Below, in pieces: positions 36,336 to 46,929 of a DNA stretch of 55,871 nucleotides. How positions within the stretch are numbered: the stretch's first letter is position 1; the number at the start of each line of letters is the position of its first letter. Below the pieces are notes generated by a model that was given only the letters and a program-made list of their open reading frames with translations, did not search any database and was not told the origin of the DNA. This DNA is from an uncultured Verrucomicrobiota bacterium (lineage in GTDB: Bacteria; Verrucomicrobiota; Verrucomicrobiia; Limisphaerales; UBA9464), in NCBI GenBank assembly GCA_903835555.1, contig CAILNN010000201.1, positions 1 to 55,871 of the forward strand, given 5' to 3'. The translations under genes and the position numbers were made by a program.

Positions 36336-37802
36336 ATGAAGCGCCTATTTTCCCGGTTGATTTGGTTTATCGTCGTGGTCGGCTTGGCCGGTGGGGGATG
36401 GTGGTATTTTAAGGTTCGAGTTCCGGCTTCATCGGCTCCGATCTCGTATCGCACGAACGTCGTTTCCCGGGGCAATGTGACGCAAATGGTCACCGCCAAC
36501 GGGTCATTAAACGCGGTACAGATGGTGACCGTGGGAAGCCAAATTTCGGGCATTTTAACGGCTGTCGCCGTCGATTTTAACAGCCGGGTCAAAGTCGGGG
36601 ATGTTTTGGCCAAAATCGACCCGGCGACCTACGAACGGGCTTTGGCCCAGGAAGATGCACAGCTTTCGAGTGTGAAAGCCGGTCTTGAAATGGCGCAATT
36701 CACCTACAATCGGTCGAAGACCTTGTATACCAACCAACTGATATCTGAGTCCGACTACCAGCAAGCAGAAGTTTCACTCCACCAGGCTCAAGCGGCGGTG
36801 AAAATGGAAGAGGCCCAGCGTGAGCGCGCCAAAGTGGACCTCGACCGGACCGTCATTTATGCGCCCATTTCCGGGGTGGTGATTTCGCGAAGCGTGGATG
36901 CAGGACAGACGGTGGCGGCCAGTTTCAACACGCCAACGCTTTTCCAAATTGCCAATGACTTGGCCAAGATGCAGATCGAAGCCCTTGTTAGCGAAGCCGA
37001 CGTGGGCGGAATCGAAGAAAAGCAAACCGTGCGCTTCACCGTGGACGCCTTTCCCAACCGTCAGTTTACCGGCACCGTTCGCCAAGTACGCTTCGCTCCG
37101 ATTACCAACCAAAATGTGGTGTCCTACACCACGGTGGTCGATGTGGATAATGCGGACCTAAAGCTACGGCCAGGAATGACGGCCAACGCATCGATTATCA
37201 CCGCCAATCGGACCAACATTTTGAAGGTTCCGAATGCGGCGCTTCGATTCCGTCCTCCCGCCAACGCCGTCATTGGAAGCACCAATAATGCCGTAGCCAA
37301 GGCAGCGGGAACCAACGCGCCTTCTGCACGGGGACGTCCCGAGGGACTTCCCACACCGCCTTGGGCGGCGGAGGGCCGCCGTCCCACCGACGAGGAACGG
37401 AAGAAATATGATGAATCCTTGACGCCCGAACAGCGGGAGCAAATGCGAGAGTTTCGCCAACGCATGCAGGCAGCTCGCGAGGCCGGAGGTGGTGGCGGCA
37501 TGGGCGGCGGGCCCGGAATGGGGATGGGTGGCGGTGCCCCACAACGGCAAATTGAAGGACCACAGGTCCGTACTATCTACCGTTTGGACACCGAAAAGTC
37601 CCTGCCGGGCAAGCCGGTTCTGGAGGCCGTCAGCATCCGAACGGGAATCTCCGATGGGAGCAGCACTGAAGTCCTGGAGGGGTTGAAAGAATCGGACGTG
37701 GTGGTAACGGGAATGGAAATCACCGAGGCTGCAGCCATCACCCCGCCCCCGGGAGCCAGTCCTTTTGGTGGCGGCTTCGGTGGCATGCGTCCGCCGCGCT
37801 GA
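36336..37802 (+). CDS. MacA-like efflux periplasmic adaptor subunit
   Basis: 488 residues, anchored by one membrane segment at about 7-25 (LIWFIVVVGLAGGGWWYF). The membrane-fusion-protein order is visible: lipoyl half VTVGSQISGILTAVAVDFNS, a helical hairpin (about 90-185), the second lipoyl half VIYAPISGVVISRSVDAGQT, then a beta-barrel. Residues of about 315-405 are an unusual insert rich in charged residues and glycine (GGGGGMGGGPGMGMGGG) before the last domain resumes at VRTIYRLDTEKSLPGKPVLE. It forms an operon with the ATPase (34 bases downstream) and permease. The outer-membrane channel is not encoded here. Confidence 0.9.
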   Translation: MKRLFSRLIWFIVVVGLAGGGWWYFKVRVPASSAPISYRTNVVSRGNVTQMVTANGSLNAVQMVTVGSQISGILTAVAVDFNSRVKVGDVLAKIDPATYERALAQEDAQLSSVKAGLEMAQFTYNRSKTLYTNQLISESDYQQAEVSLHQAQAAVKMEEAQRERAKVDLDRTVIYAPISGVVISRSVDAGQTVAASFNTPTLFQIANDLAKMQIEALVSEADVGGIEEKQTVRFTVDAFPNRQFTGTVRQVRFAPITNQNVVSYTTVVDVDNADLKLRPGMTANASIITANRTNILKVPNAALRFRPPANAVIGSTNNAVAKAAGTNAPSARGRPEGLPTPPWAAEGRRPTDEERKKYDESLTPEQREQMREFRQRMQAAREAGGGGGMGGGPGMGMGGGAPQRQIEGPQVRTIYRLDTEKSLPGKPVLEAVSIRTGISDGSSTEVLEGLKESDVVVTGMEITEAAAITPPPGASPFGGGFGGMRPPR

Positions 37803-37836
37803 GTCATGGCAACACACGATCCGAGGACTTGCTGAC

Positions 37837-38594
37837 ATGACTCCAATTATTGAGTTACGAGACTTTAAGAAGACCTACAAGACCGGGGAGATAGAGGTTC
37901 ACGCTGTGCGCGGCGTCAACCTGACCGTTGCTGCCGGGGAGTTTGTTGCGGTCATGGGTGCCAGCGGATCCGGCAAGAGCACCTTGATGAACACCATTGG
38001 ATGCCTCGATCGTCCCACCTCCGGGGCCTACCTTCTGGATGGGGTCAATATCGGACGACTGGAGCGGGATGACTTGGCAGACTTGCGTAACCAAAAGATC
38101 GGCTTCGTTTTTCAGGGGTTTAATCTTCTTTCGCGAACGAGTGCGTCCGAAAATGTCGAACTTCCGATGCTCTATCGGCGACCGGCAATTCCAGCGCGCG
38201 ATCAGCGTCGACGCGCTTTGGAAGCCTTAACCAAAGTCGGATTGGGTCAGCGGGGGGATCATACGCCGAATCAACTTTCGGGTGGTCAGCAACAGCGGGT
38301 TGCCATCGCGCGAGCGCTGGTCAATCATCCAAAACTGCTGCTTGCCGATGAACCGACAGGCAATCTGGACTCCCGTACCAGTATCGAAATCATGGGCATC
38401 TTCCAGGAACTGAATCAGATGGGCATGACCATTGTCATGGTTACCCACGAATTGGATGTGGCCCGGTTCGCCAAACGCATGGTCATTATGCGCGATGGCC
38501 GCGTAGTCACGGACCAAGCCGTGGAAGGAATGTCAATAGCCCAGGTGGAATTGGCCCGACTGGATGCCGAACAAAAAGCCGTCAATCTCGCACC

Positions 38595-38598
<4 letters not shown>
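37837..38598 (+). CDS. ABC transporter ATP-binding protein, MacB/LolD type
   Basis: 253 residues from the ATG at 37837 (MTPIIELRDFKKTYKTGEIE). Walker A GASGSGKST is at 41-49, the signature LSGGQQQRVAIARAL near 147, and Walker B LLLADEPTGNLDS near 167, with the MacB/LolD-type family marks FVFQGFNLLSRTSASENVELPM. It energises export by a mechanotransmission mechanism with the permease that follows. Its stop overlaps the permease start by ATGA. In E. coli MacB the ATPase and permease are one chain; here they are separate, as in many phyla. Confidence 0.95.
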
Positions 38599-39812
<1,214 letters not shown>

Positions 39813-39816
39813 GTGG

Positions 39817-40941
39817 TCACCGATCAAAAAGTAGCAGGAGGTAGGCGGCAAAAAGCAGCAGATGGACCATTCCAGATAGAACGTTTGTCCGCGGAATGGT
39901 GAATGTAAGCAGGCTGGTGACCAACGTCAGAACGAGCATTACCATTTCCGATGGCCCCAGTCCGAGCTCCAGGGGTCGATGAGTGATTAACGAAACCGCA
40001 ATCACCAATGGGATGGTCAGTCCGATGGAGGCGAGCACCGACCCCAAAAGGACATTGATGGAACGTTGAAGTTGGTCCGCCCGAGCGGCCTGGATCGCTG
40101 CAATCGATTCGGGTGTCAGGACCAGGATGGCCATCACCAACCCACTCAACGCCGGAGGTGCTCCGAGGCGCAAGACCATGGCTTCCATCGGCACCGACAT
40201 CTTCTTAGCCAGAAGAACCAGAGGAACCCCGTAGGCAAAGAGCATTCCCCCGTGGAAAGCCGTGGGCATGCCGCCGTGGGCGGCTGTTTTCCCTGGCTCT
40301 TCGGACGTATCGGGCATGATGAAAAATCCGCGATGACGCTGATTTTGGAGAAACAGAAACCCAGAGTACACGCCGACGGACATGATCGACAGGAACACCA
40401 TCTGGAAGGTGGACAACAATGGGCCTGGAGCCGCTTGGGTGAAGTTGGGCAGGACAAGTCCCAGGACCGTGAGGGGCACGATCAGCGAAAGGAACGCATT
40501 GGCACTTTGAGGATTGTAGGGCTGTTCCCGGTGGCAGATTCCGCCCACCAGCAGCGCACAGCCGAGGAATCCATTTATAACCAGCATGACCACGGCAAAC
40601 ATGGTGTCTCGGGCCAAGGTGGGTTTGGGAGTTCCGGTCGACATGACAAAGGCGACCATGGCCACCTCAAGTCCGGTGATCGACAGCGTGAGGAGCAGCG
40701 TTCCAGCCGGTTCACCCAATCGATGAGCCAATTCGTCCGCATGGCGGACAATCGCAATCGCCGCCGTCAGAATGACGCCGCACAATCCGACCAGAATGGC
40801 GATGAGGAATATAGGCTGGTCAAGGCCTTGAGAAATCCAGCTATTACCGAAGACAAGAAAAGCGAGAATACCGACTGCCAGGAGCAGCGGCCACTCGCGC
40901 TCCATCGCTTCTGCGACGGTCATTTTGGCCGGTGCTACCAC
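39817..40941 (-). CDS. ChaA/y4hA-type Ca2+(Na+)/H+ antiporter
   Basis: 374 residues with about eleven membrane segments. It has the CaCA-superfamily repeat motifs, first GLEVAMVAFVMSTG and later VLLGSVLASIGLTIPLVI, whose acidic and polar residues bind cations. The ChaA/y4hA subgroup is indicated by GGICHREQPYNPQSANAFLS, FFIMPDTSEEPGKTAAHGG and the overall length. It exports calcium or sodium in exchange for protons. The start is given at 40941 (MVAPAKMTVAEAMEREWPLL); the ATG at 40921-40923 is also plausible. It is divergent from the cytochrome gene, whose ATG is 240 bases away. Confidence 0.9.
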   Translation of the reverse strand: MVAPAKMTVAEAMEREWPLLLAVGILAFLVFGNSWISQGLDQPIFLIAILVGLCGVILTAAIAIVRHADELAHRLGEPAGTLLLTLSITGLEVAMVAFVMSTGTPKPTLARDTMFAVVMLVINGFLGCALLVGGICHREQPYNPQSANAFLSLIVPLTVLGLVLPNFTQAAPGPLLSTFQMVFLSIMSVGVYSGFLFLQNQRHRGFFIMPDTSEEPGKTAAHGGMPTAFHGGMLFAYGVPLVLLAKKMSVPMEAMVLRLGAPPALSGLVMAILVLTPESIAAIQAARADQLQRSINVLLGSVLASIGLTIPLVIAVSLITHRPLELGLGPSEMVMLVLTLVTSLLTFTIPRTNVLSGMVHLLLFAAYLLLLFDR

Positions 40942-41180
40942 GTCAACCCCCGATTCCCGAGGGCATTCTCGATTGGGTCTTGGAAACAGTGCTTAGCAAG
41001 AGGCATTGGGGACGAAGCGTATCAAGCTCGGGTAAAGGGGGAAGAAAAAGGCGACCTGGAAGTGTGGCTACGCTCAAGTACCGGCTATCGACGGGGAGCC
41101 CTTCGCAAGAAACGAAGCATTCATTCCACGTTGGGGCGGGCTTGGCTGAAGGGAAAATAGGTGATACACGTCCTTCCGGC

Positions 41181-43142
41181 ATGCGTTTCAAGATCTCGTC
41201 GCGTCGTTTGCTGGAAGCCTTCCTGGCACTGGCTTGCGTCTTTTTTTTCGGCCCTCTGCAGGCTGCAACCCCTGCCCTGCCAGGACTTGTTCGCAGTGTT
41301 TCTGTCGGACCGGCCAAAGACTTGGCGACCACGGACAACCTTTGGCTATTCGTCCCAACGGGCCAAGCGGCGACACCATTCGTTCCGGTTGGGCCTTTTG
41401 TTGCCACCTGGACCGGCACCTTGTCCGCTGATCTCCGGGCCGACTTCAATTTTCACGTCGAGGCCAACGGTTCGTTCAAGCTGAGCGTGAACGACACGGT
41501 GGTTCTCGAAACGTCGGGTTCCAGTACCGAAATGGCATCGAGCAAATCGGTTCGGCTCAACAAGGGGCCCAATCGTTTGACAGCTGAATTCACCTCCCCA
41601 CCTAACGGAGATGCCAATGTTCGGGTGTATTGGTCGAACAAAGAGACTCCCTTTAATCCCATCCCCAACAGTCAGTTGCAGCATGCCGAATCTCCGGAGC
41701 TAGCGGCATCGCTGGCGATACACAGGGGACGCGACCTTTTCGCTGAGTTTCGGTGTGCCAAGTGTCATGTGACTGGCCCTGGAATGCCCGAACTGGAAAT
41801 GGACGCGCCTGCCTTCGCTGGAATCGGCAGCCGACGTCGCTTCGATTGGTTGGCTCGTTGGATTCAAGATCCGTCAGCGCTTCGTCCGGGGTCACACATG
41901 CCAAGGCTTTTGAACAGCAACGACGCCCGCGCGCAGGCCGAGACCATTGCCGCTTACCTTTCGTCATTGACAACGGGTCCAAGTGCGCAAACGACAACCG
42001 GCGATATCGAGGCTGGCAAGGCATTGTACGAAAAATTTCACTGCGTGGCCTGCCATGTCCCGCCCGAGGGCGGTGAAGCCTCGCCGGGCAAGATTTCCCA
42101 GAAGGGGGTGCGATCGAAGTTTGCCCCGGGGGCATTGGTGACGTTTTTGCAGAACCCTGCCGAGCACTACGCTTGGATTCGGATGCCCAACTTCCGTCTG
42201 ACGACCGATGAAGCGACTTCTCTGGCAGCCTATTTGGAAGCGTCGGGTGACCCCATTGCAGACCGATCAGCCCCGACAGCATCGGAGACCCTTAAGCGAG
42301 GGCAGGACCTGGTCCAATCTGTCGGGTGTCTGAACTGCCATACCCTCAACCAACCCAATTCGTTTCAGACCAAGGCACTGGCGGAGCTTTCTGCAGACTC
42401 ATGGAGCCGGGGATGCCTAGCGGAATCCGTGGCAATCGGATCGAAGGCACCCGTCTATAGTTTAACGCCGGAACAACGCACGGACCTAAGGGCCTTCGGC
42501 GCAACCGACCGGTCATCGATTACCCGGTCAACAGACGCAGACTTTCTAGAGCGTCATTCCGAACACCTGCAATGCCGCGAGTGTCATGGCAAGTTTGAAG
42601 GATTCCCGACCTGGGACTTGCTACCTGGAAAGCTGCAACCGGAATGGGCGGCCAAGTTCATTGGCGGCAAAGAAAGCTGGAAACCGAGAACATGGCTGGA
42701 ACCGCGTATGCCTGCGTTTGGAGCTTATGCCGACCATTTGGGACGTGGTTTGGCCACCATTGCTGGCTTGCCGCCAACGGCACTCCCCGATCCGGCTCCG
42801 CCGGACACAGCGGACCTGGCAAAGATCGGCCAAAAACTAGCAGGGCCAAATGGCGGATTCACCTGTGTTAGCTGCCACAGCATCGGGGATTTTGCAGCGA
42901 CCCAAGTTTTTGAGGCTCCCGGCATCAACTTGGCTCATAGCGGAGGGCGTTTGCAAAAGTCGTATTTCAAACGCTGGCTTCGTTCACCCTTGTCGGTCGA
43001 TCCGTCCACCAAAATGCCGGTGTATTTTGATGAAGAAGGGCGCAGCCCATTGGCGGATGTTCTGGAAGGGGATGGTCCGAAGACGATTGGGGCGATTTGG
43101 GAATATCTGCGGCTTGGTGATAAGATGCCGAAGCCGGAGTGA
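41181..43142 (+). CDS. Exported pentaheme c-type cytochrome with PA14-like domain
   Basis: 653 residues from the ATG at 41181, which gives a signal peptide (RLLEAFLALACVFFFGPLQA). Residues of about 30-165 resemble a PA14 carbohydrate-binding beta-barrel (FVATWTGTLSADLRADFNFH, FKLSVNDTVVLETSG). Five CXXCH heme sites follow, with their first cysteines at 192 (CAKCH), 288 (CVACH), 383 (CLNCH), 465 (CRECH) and 562 (CVSCH). Each is followed by a Met-containing segment such as MPRL, MPNF or MPVYF, as in cytochrome c axial ligation. It is a periplasmic or surface electron carrier linked to a sugar-binding module. Verrucomicrobia and Planctomycetes encode many such proteins of unknown partner. Confidence 0.88.
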   Translation: MRFKISSRRLLEAFLALACVFFFGPLQAATPALPGLVRSVSVGPAKDLATTDNLWLFVPTGQAATPFVPVGPFVATWTGTLSADLRADFNFHVEANGSFKLSVNDTVVLETSGSSTEMASSKSVRLNKGPNRLTAEFTSPPNGDANVRVYWSNKETPFNPIPNSQLQHAESPELAASLAIHRGRDLFAEFRCAKCHVTGPGMPELEMDAPAFAGIGSRRRFDWLARWIQDPSALRPGSHMPRLLNSNDARAQAETIAAYLSSLTTGPSAQTTTGDIEAGKALYEKFHCVACHVPPEGGEASPGKISQKGVRSKFAPGALVTFLQNPAEHYAWIRMPNFRLTTDEATSLAAYLEASGDPIADRSAPTASETLKRGQDLVQSVGCLNCHTLNQPNSFQTKALAELSADSWSRGCLAESVAIGSKAPVYSLTPEQRTDLRAFGATDRSSITRSTDADFLERHSEHLQCRECHGKFEGFPTWDLLPGKLQPEWAAKFIGGKESWKPRTWLEPRMPAFGAYADHLGRGLATIAGLPPTALPDPAPPDTADLAKIGQKLAGPNGGFTCVSCHSIGDFAATQVFEAPGINLAHSGGRLQKSYFKRWLRSPLSVDPSTKMPVYFDEEGRSPLADVLEGDGPKTIGAIWEYLRLGDKMPKPE

Positions 43143-43250
43143 TCTTGGGTCGAGCGGAGCGCGGGCTTTTGGGCTGCGCGATTATTGGATAGTGAGTAAC
43201 GCGGTCGGGTTCGCCATGCGGACGGGATGTCCGAGTTCCGAGGAAGGCGT

Positions 43251-43309
43251 GGTTCGGACAGCCTCCGGCTCGACGGAGTCTCGCTACCGATGTTGCTTTA
43301 CATCAATAG
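43251..43309 (+). repeat. Dispersed repeat, family C, copy 2
   Basis: It matches 2467-2528 over about 58 bases with a few substitutions and a one- to two-base gap. The CTCCGGCTCGACGGAG hairpin and ACCGATGTTGCTTTA are unchanged. It lies between the converging cytochrome and lipoprotein genes, in the same orientation as copy 1. Confidence 0.75.
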
Positions 43310-43383
43310 GTGCGCTTGTGATTCGTTGGAGTCGGAGGAAAAGCTGTTTCTTGGAAGCCTAAATGGCTTGGCCACGGGGAAAG

Positions 43384-43764
43384 TCAGTCCCTGGGGACCA
43401 CGATGTGGTATTCATCGGAAAGATCACTGGCCATTGCCTCCTTGCGGAGTTCTGGATACCGATAGTCAAACTTGAAGTGGTATGGGACATAGCTTCGGCC
43501 TGGCGGGAGGGGTGCCAACGCCTCCCATCGATTGGGGGTATTGGCAATGCGGGTCATGGGGTACAGATTGGTTTCAATCACCACATAGGCCTTGACATCC
43601 GGGCTATTGGCACCGCGTCGGGGACTGTCCCATTGGACTTCAAAGGCATAAAAGCCATTGGTCGACGCAGGAGCATGGCTGGGTGTCAAATTGAGGGAAG
43701 TGGGAGCGCAGCCTGCAGCAATCAGGCCGACCGCAACTAGAGCAACGAATGCTTTCACGCCCAA
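43384..43764 (-). CDS. Putative lipoprotein, unknown function
   Basis: About 126 residues. The start proposed is the TTG at 43762-43764, because CAGGAG lies 8 bases before it and the product then begins with a proper lipoprotein signal (GVKAFVALVAVGLIAAGC). A GTG six bases later is possible, and a longer frame to 43872 would overlap gspF. The mature part, GFYAFEVQWDSPRRGANSPD then NRWEALAPLPPGRSYVPYHF and FDYRYPELRK, suggests a compact beta-sandwich domain; I do not recognise the family. It is divergent from gspF with less than 100 bases between the starts, so it might assist the secretion system, though this is only position. Confidence 0.6.
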   Translation of the reverse strand: MGVKAFVALVAVGLIAAGCAPTSLNLTPSHAPASTNGFYAFEVQWDSPRRGANSPDVKAYVVIETNLYPMTRIANTPNRWEALAPLPPGRSYVPYHFKFDYRYPELRKEAMASDLSDEYHIVVPRD

Positions 43765-43858
43765 AGAATGGCGCTCCTGCGTCGTGTTCAAAGCGTAATC
43801 TTCGATCTGATTGGAACTTTCCTGATGGAACGGTGATTTAAACCGACAACGCTGGTCC

Positions 43859-45139
43859 ATGCCGATCTTCAACTACAAAGCCCGCCGTCGCTCCGGCGAG
43901 GTGGTGGAAGGAACCCTCGAGGTTCTTGATCGACCCGCCGCTGTTTCAGCCGTTCAAAAACTTGGCTTATTCCCCTTGACCGTGGTAGCCGCGAAGGCCG
44001 GTGCGGCGTCCGCCAAATCGGTTGGAGGTACCGGGACTGGTCGTTCTGTTGGCTCCCTGCTACCGCCGACTCTTCGTGCCGCGCTCAACCGGCGTCGGCG
44101 ACCCAAGATTCAGGAATTGGCCACCTTCACCTTGCAGTTAGCCAACTTGCTCCATGCCGGGATGCCGTTGACGATGGCACTCAATAGTATGGCGAGTTTG
44201 ACAGCCCGGGGTATACCGCCTTCGGTCGCGCGCCAATTGAAACAAGATGTGATGGAAGGCCGGAGCCTTTCAGACGCGCTCGCCAAGCAAGCAGACATTT
44301 TCCCACCGATTGTGGTCAACATGGTGCGAGCCGGGGAGCAAAGCGGAGCTTTGGAAGAGGTTTTACGCCGTCAAGCAGCCCATTTCGAGCGATTTGCCGA
44401 AGTACAATCGAAATTCAAGTCGGCCATGATCTATCCGATGGTGGTTTGTGCCGTCGGGGTGGCGCTGGTGTTCTTCTTCATGACCGTGATGTTGCCCAAA
44501 TTCACCACCTTGTTTGAAAGCATCCCCAACCTGGAGCTACCCGCATCCACGAAATTCCTGATATCCGCCAGCCATTTCATGACCACCTGGTGGTGGTTAT
44601 TTCCAATCGTGGGCGTCTTGATCGTCACGCTTTACAAGCGTTATCACGCCACGGTTCACGGACGCCGATTCATTGATCGCCTTCAAATGAAGGCCCCCGT
44701 GATCGGAGGAGTCATCCGTTTGAACCTATTCGGCCAGTTTTCCAGAACATTGGGAACGCTGCTCCGCAATGGCGTGCCCGTCCTCCAAGCGTTGAAGATA
44801 ACGGAACAGATCGTACCCAACGTGATTGTCGCAGAGGCCATTGCCAAGACCCGTGAAGGCGTGACCGACGGCAAGACATTGGCACAGCCGTTGGCCAAAT
44901 CGGGGCTTTTTCCCCAGCTGATGATCGATCTGCTCAAGATTGGGGAAGAAACCGGGGATATCCCCTTGGCGCTGGAAAATGTGGCCGAAACCTACGAGCG
45001 CGAGCTCAACTTGGGGCTTCGGACACTCACCAACCTCATCGAGCCGATGATGATCGTTGGCATCGCCATTGCGGTCGGCTTCCTGCTGATGAGCGTCATG
45101 TCGGCCATGTTCGCTATCACTTCGAGCATCCAGCGATGA
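43859..45139 (+). CDS. gspF: Type II secretion inner-membrane platform protein GspF
   Basis: 426 residues with the GspF/PilC layout. The N-terminal MPIFNYKARRRSGEVVEGTL segment is followed by two homologous T2SSF domains, each with a membrane region. The first has FTLQLANLLHAGMPLTMALN and ends at AMIYPMVVCAVGVALVFFF. The second has FSRTLGTLLRNGVPVLQALK and GEETGDIPLALENVAETYER, and ends in the last helix IEPMMIVGIAIAVGFLLMSV. It forms the membrane base on which the pseudopilus is assembled by GspE. It is the first gene of the second gsp operon; the next gene starts within its stop (ATGA). Confidence 0.95.
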   Translation: MPIFNYKARRRSGEVVEGTLEVLDRPAAVSAVQKLGLFPLTVVAAKAGAASAKSVGGTGTGRSVGSLLPPTLRAALNRRRRPKIQELATFTLQLANLLHAGMPLTMALNSMASLTARGIPPSVARQLKQDVMEGRSLSDALAKQADIFPPIVVNMVRAGEQSGALEEVLRRQAAHFERFAEVQSKFKSAMIYPMVVCAVGVALVFFFMTVMLPKFTTLFESIPNLELPASTKFLISASHFMTTWWWLFPIVGVLIVTLYKRYHATVHGRRFIDRLQMKAPVIGGVIRLNLFGQFSRTLGTLLRNGVPVLQALKITEQIVPNVIVAEAIAKTREGVTDGKTLAQPLAKSGLFPQLMIDLLKIGEETGDIPLALENVAETYERELNLGLRTLTNLIEPMMIVGIAIAVGFLLMSVMSAMFAITSSIQR

Positions 45140-45741
45140 GGTCGGGACATCAAAACCAACGGGAACGGCTGCAATGGACGGCCCAACGTGGCTTTACGCT
45201 GATCGAACTCATGGTCGCCATCGCCATTGCCTCAATGATGTTGCTGATCGCGATTCCCAGTATTCGTGGGGTTCAGAAACCACCCCAAGTCCGCGCCACC
45301 GAGGATTTCGTCAAGGGTTGCCGTGAAGCCAGAGCCCGGTCCATCTTGACCGGTCAACCGATGCAATTGGTTATCGATAGCGCCGGAGGGATGCTGCGGG
45401 TCGAGAAGGCTCCGAACCTCTTGCCGTCAGAAGCGTCGCCCGAGTCATCTGAATCCGGCTATTCGGGCTACGGAGCACCCCGGGTCGAACGAGAAACCAA
45501 GCCGTTGTTTTCCGCTCATTTACCGGATGAAGTCGCGTTCCGGCGACTTGTTATCAATTTGCACAATGTGTTCGATGCCCGGGAACAGGCCGACAATGGC
45601 ACCACGATGGCGTTTGTCCGGTTTTATCCCAATGGAACATCCGACGATCTACTGGCAGAAATCATGGTCGATCAGTCCGAAGTTTTTCGTATCACCCTCG
45701 ACGTGATCGTGGGAGAACCAACCGTCGCGGCGGTACCATGA
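45136..45741 (+). CDS. gspH: Minor pseudopilin GspH-like
   Basis: 201 residues. The prepilin peptidase site is RGFTLIELMVAIAIASMMLL, with cleavage after the Gly and Glu at mature position 5. The leader is unusually long (about 19 residues, MRSGHQNQRERLQWTAQRG). The C-terminal domain begins with a GspH-type segment, TEDFVKGCREARARSILTGQ, then a Ser/Gly-rich loop. Assignment to GspH rests on this segment and on the first place in a four-pseudopilin series. It overlaps gspF and the following gene by ATGA. Confidence 0.8.
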   Translation: MRSGHQNQRERLQWTAQRGFTLIELMVAIAIASMMLLIAIPSIRGVQKPPQVRATEDFVKGCREARARSILTGQPMQLVIDSAGGMLRVEKAPNLLPSEASPESSESGYSGYGAPRVERETKPLFSAHLPDEVAFRRLVINLHNVFDAREQADNGTTMAFVRFYPNGTSDDLLAEIMVDQSEVFRITLDVIVGEPTVAAVP

Positions 45742-46151
45742 AACTTCCACCGTCCAAGATCGTCCGCTCGTCTGGCATCCAAGGTTTTACCCTCATTGAG
45801 GTCGCCATTGCCTCAGCAATACTTGCAATTGCCCTGATGAGTATCCTGTTAATCACTACGACCGGAATTCACACAGCTCGCATTTTGGACCGCGTCCATG
45901 TCGACGCGTCCAGTGCGGCGGCAATGCTATCTCTGACCAATCAACTGCAAGACGGCAGCTTTGACCGGGATGATCTGGGGGATGTGCATCCGGATTATTC
46001 CGGTTCCCATGAGGTGAACCTGGTCCGCTCCAACGGGCTGTTTCAGGTGGATTTTACCGTCTTGTCGAGCGGGCAGCCGGGAGCATCGGATTCCCGCATG
46101 AGTGTTTTGTTTTTCAAGCCCGGACTGGGCGGTGGTCTGCCGCGCCGATGA
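45738..46151 (+). CDS. gspI: Minor pseudopilin GspI-like
   Basis: 137 residues. A type IV prepilin leader and helix are present, IQGFTLIEVAIASAILAIAL, with the conserved Glu. The short beta domain after it (SLTNQLQDGSFDRDDLGDVH, GLFQVDFTVLSSGQPG) fits GspI in size and position. GspI forms the tip complex with GspJ and GspK. Start and stop codons overlap the genes on both sides by ATGA, so the whole block is translated in a coupled way. Confidence 0.8.
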   Translation: MKLPPSKIVRSSGIQGFTLIEVAIASAILAIALMSILLITTTGIHTARILDRVHVDASSAAAMLSLTNQLQDGSFDRDDLGDVHPDYSGSHEVNLVRSNGLFQVDFTVLSSGQPGASDSRMSVLFFKPGLGGGLPRR

Positions 46152-46915
46152 GAGCCTTGGAGAAATTCCGCAGCCCGGCGCAGCGAGCGTTTACGCTGGT
46201 GGAGGTCATGGTGGCCGTACTCATCCTAGGTATGGTCCTCGCGTCGCTCTACGGCACCTGGCGAATCATCCTGACCAGTACCGACGCTGCTCTTCGGATC
46301 ACCTCGCGCGCCCAGAGAGCGCGAATGGCAACTGCCACCGTTGAGCAGGCCTTTCTCTCGGCCATGCTGTCCCAGAACAACATCAAGCTCTATTCATTCA
46401 TTGGAGGCAACAACGGCAATTTTAGCGAGGTCAGCTTCGTCGCCGCGCTGGGTGATTCTTTTCCAGGGGGCGGAATCTTCGGTGAAGAGCGGGTACGGCG
46501 GGTTGATTTTGGCATTCAGCCGGGTCAAACAGGAGGCAATGATCTCGTGCTAAGACAGCACTCGATTTTTGATTTGCCGGAGCAAGCGAGCAATCCCTAC
46601 CCGATCGTTCTAGCCCATGATGTCACGGTATTTCAGCTCGATTACTGGGACAGCCGACAGCGCAAATTCATCGATGAATGGGTCGGCTCGCATACCAATG
46701 AAATGCCGCAGGTCGTCCGGCTCAACATGGGCTTTGGGTCGGTTGGACGATTCTCCCAACGTCCGGCGGAGGTAGTGACTCGGGTCATTCGGATTCCATC
46801 GAGTGCCATACCGGGAAATCTCCAGCCCGGGCGCGGTGCGCCGGGCGGTGGACTTCCGCCGCCGGGAGGTCCTGGCGGGGTGCCGATACCACAACCGCTT
46901 CCACGGGGAAATTAG
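46148..46915 (+). CDS. gspJ: Minor pseudopilin GspJ-like
   Basis: 255 residues. The prepilin motif is RAFTLVEVMVAVLILGMVLA, with Ala rather than Gly just before the Phe. The long hydrophobic helix ends near YGTWRIILTSTDAALR. The soluble part has features of GspJ: AQRARMATATVEQAFLSAML and a later FQLDYWDSRQRKFIDEW, then VVRLNMGFGSVGRF. The C-terminus is a Pro/Gly-rich tail (GAPGGGLPPPGGPGG). Peptidases usually need Gly at -1 but tolerate Ala, so processing should still work. Confidence 0.8.
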   Translation: MRALEKFRSPAQRAFTLVEVMVAVLILGMVLASLYGTWRIILTSTDAALRITSRAQRARMATATVEQAFLSAMLSQNNIKLYSFIGGNNGNFSEVSFVAALGDSFPGGGIFGEERVRRVDFGIQPGQTGGNDLVLRQHSIFDLPEQASNPYPIVLAHDVTVFQLDYWDSRQRKFIDEWVGSHTNEMPQVVRLNMGFGSVGRFSQRPAEVVTRVIRIPSSAIPGNLQPGRGAPGGGLPPPGGPGGVPIPQPLPRGN

Positions 46916-46929
46916 GGAGTATTTCCACG

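Noticed and set aside
40932..41180. N-terminal extension of the cytochrome frame upstream of 41181
   Set aside because: The extension lacks family similarity and would bury the signal peptide that begins at the ATG at 41181; it is the divergent intergenic region.
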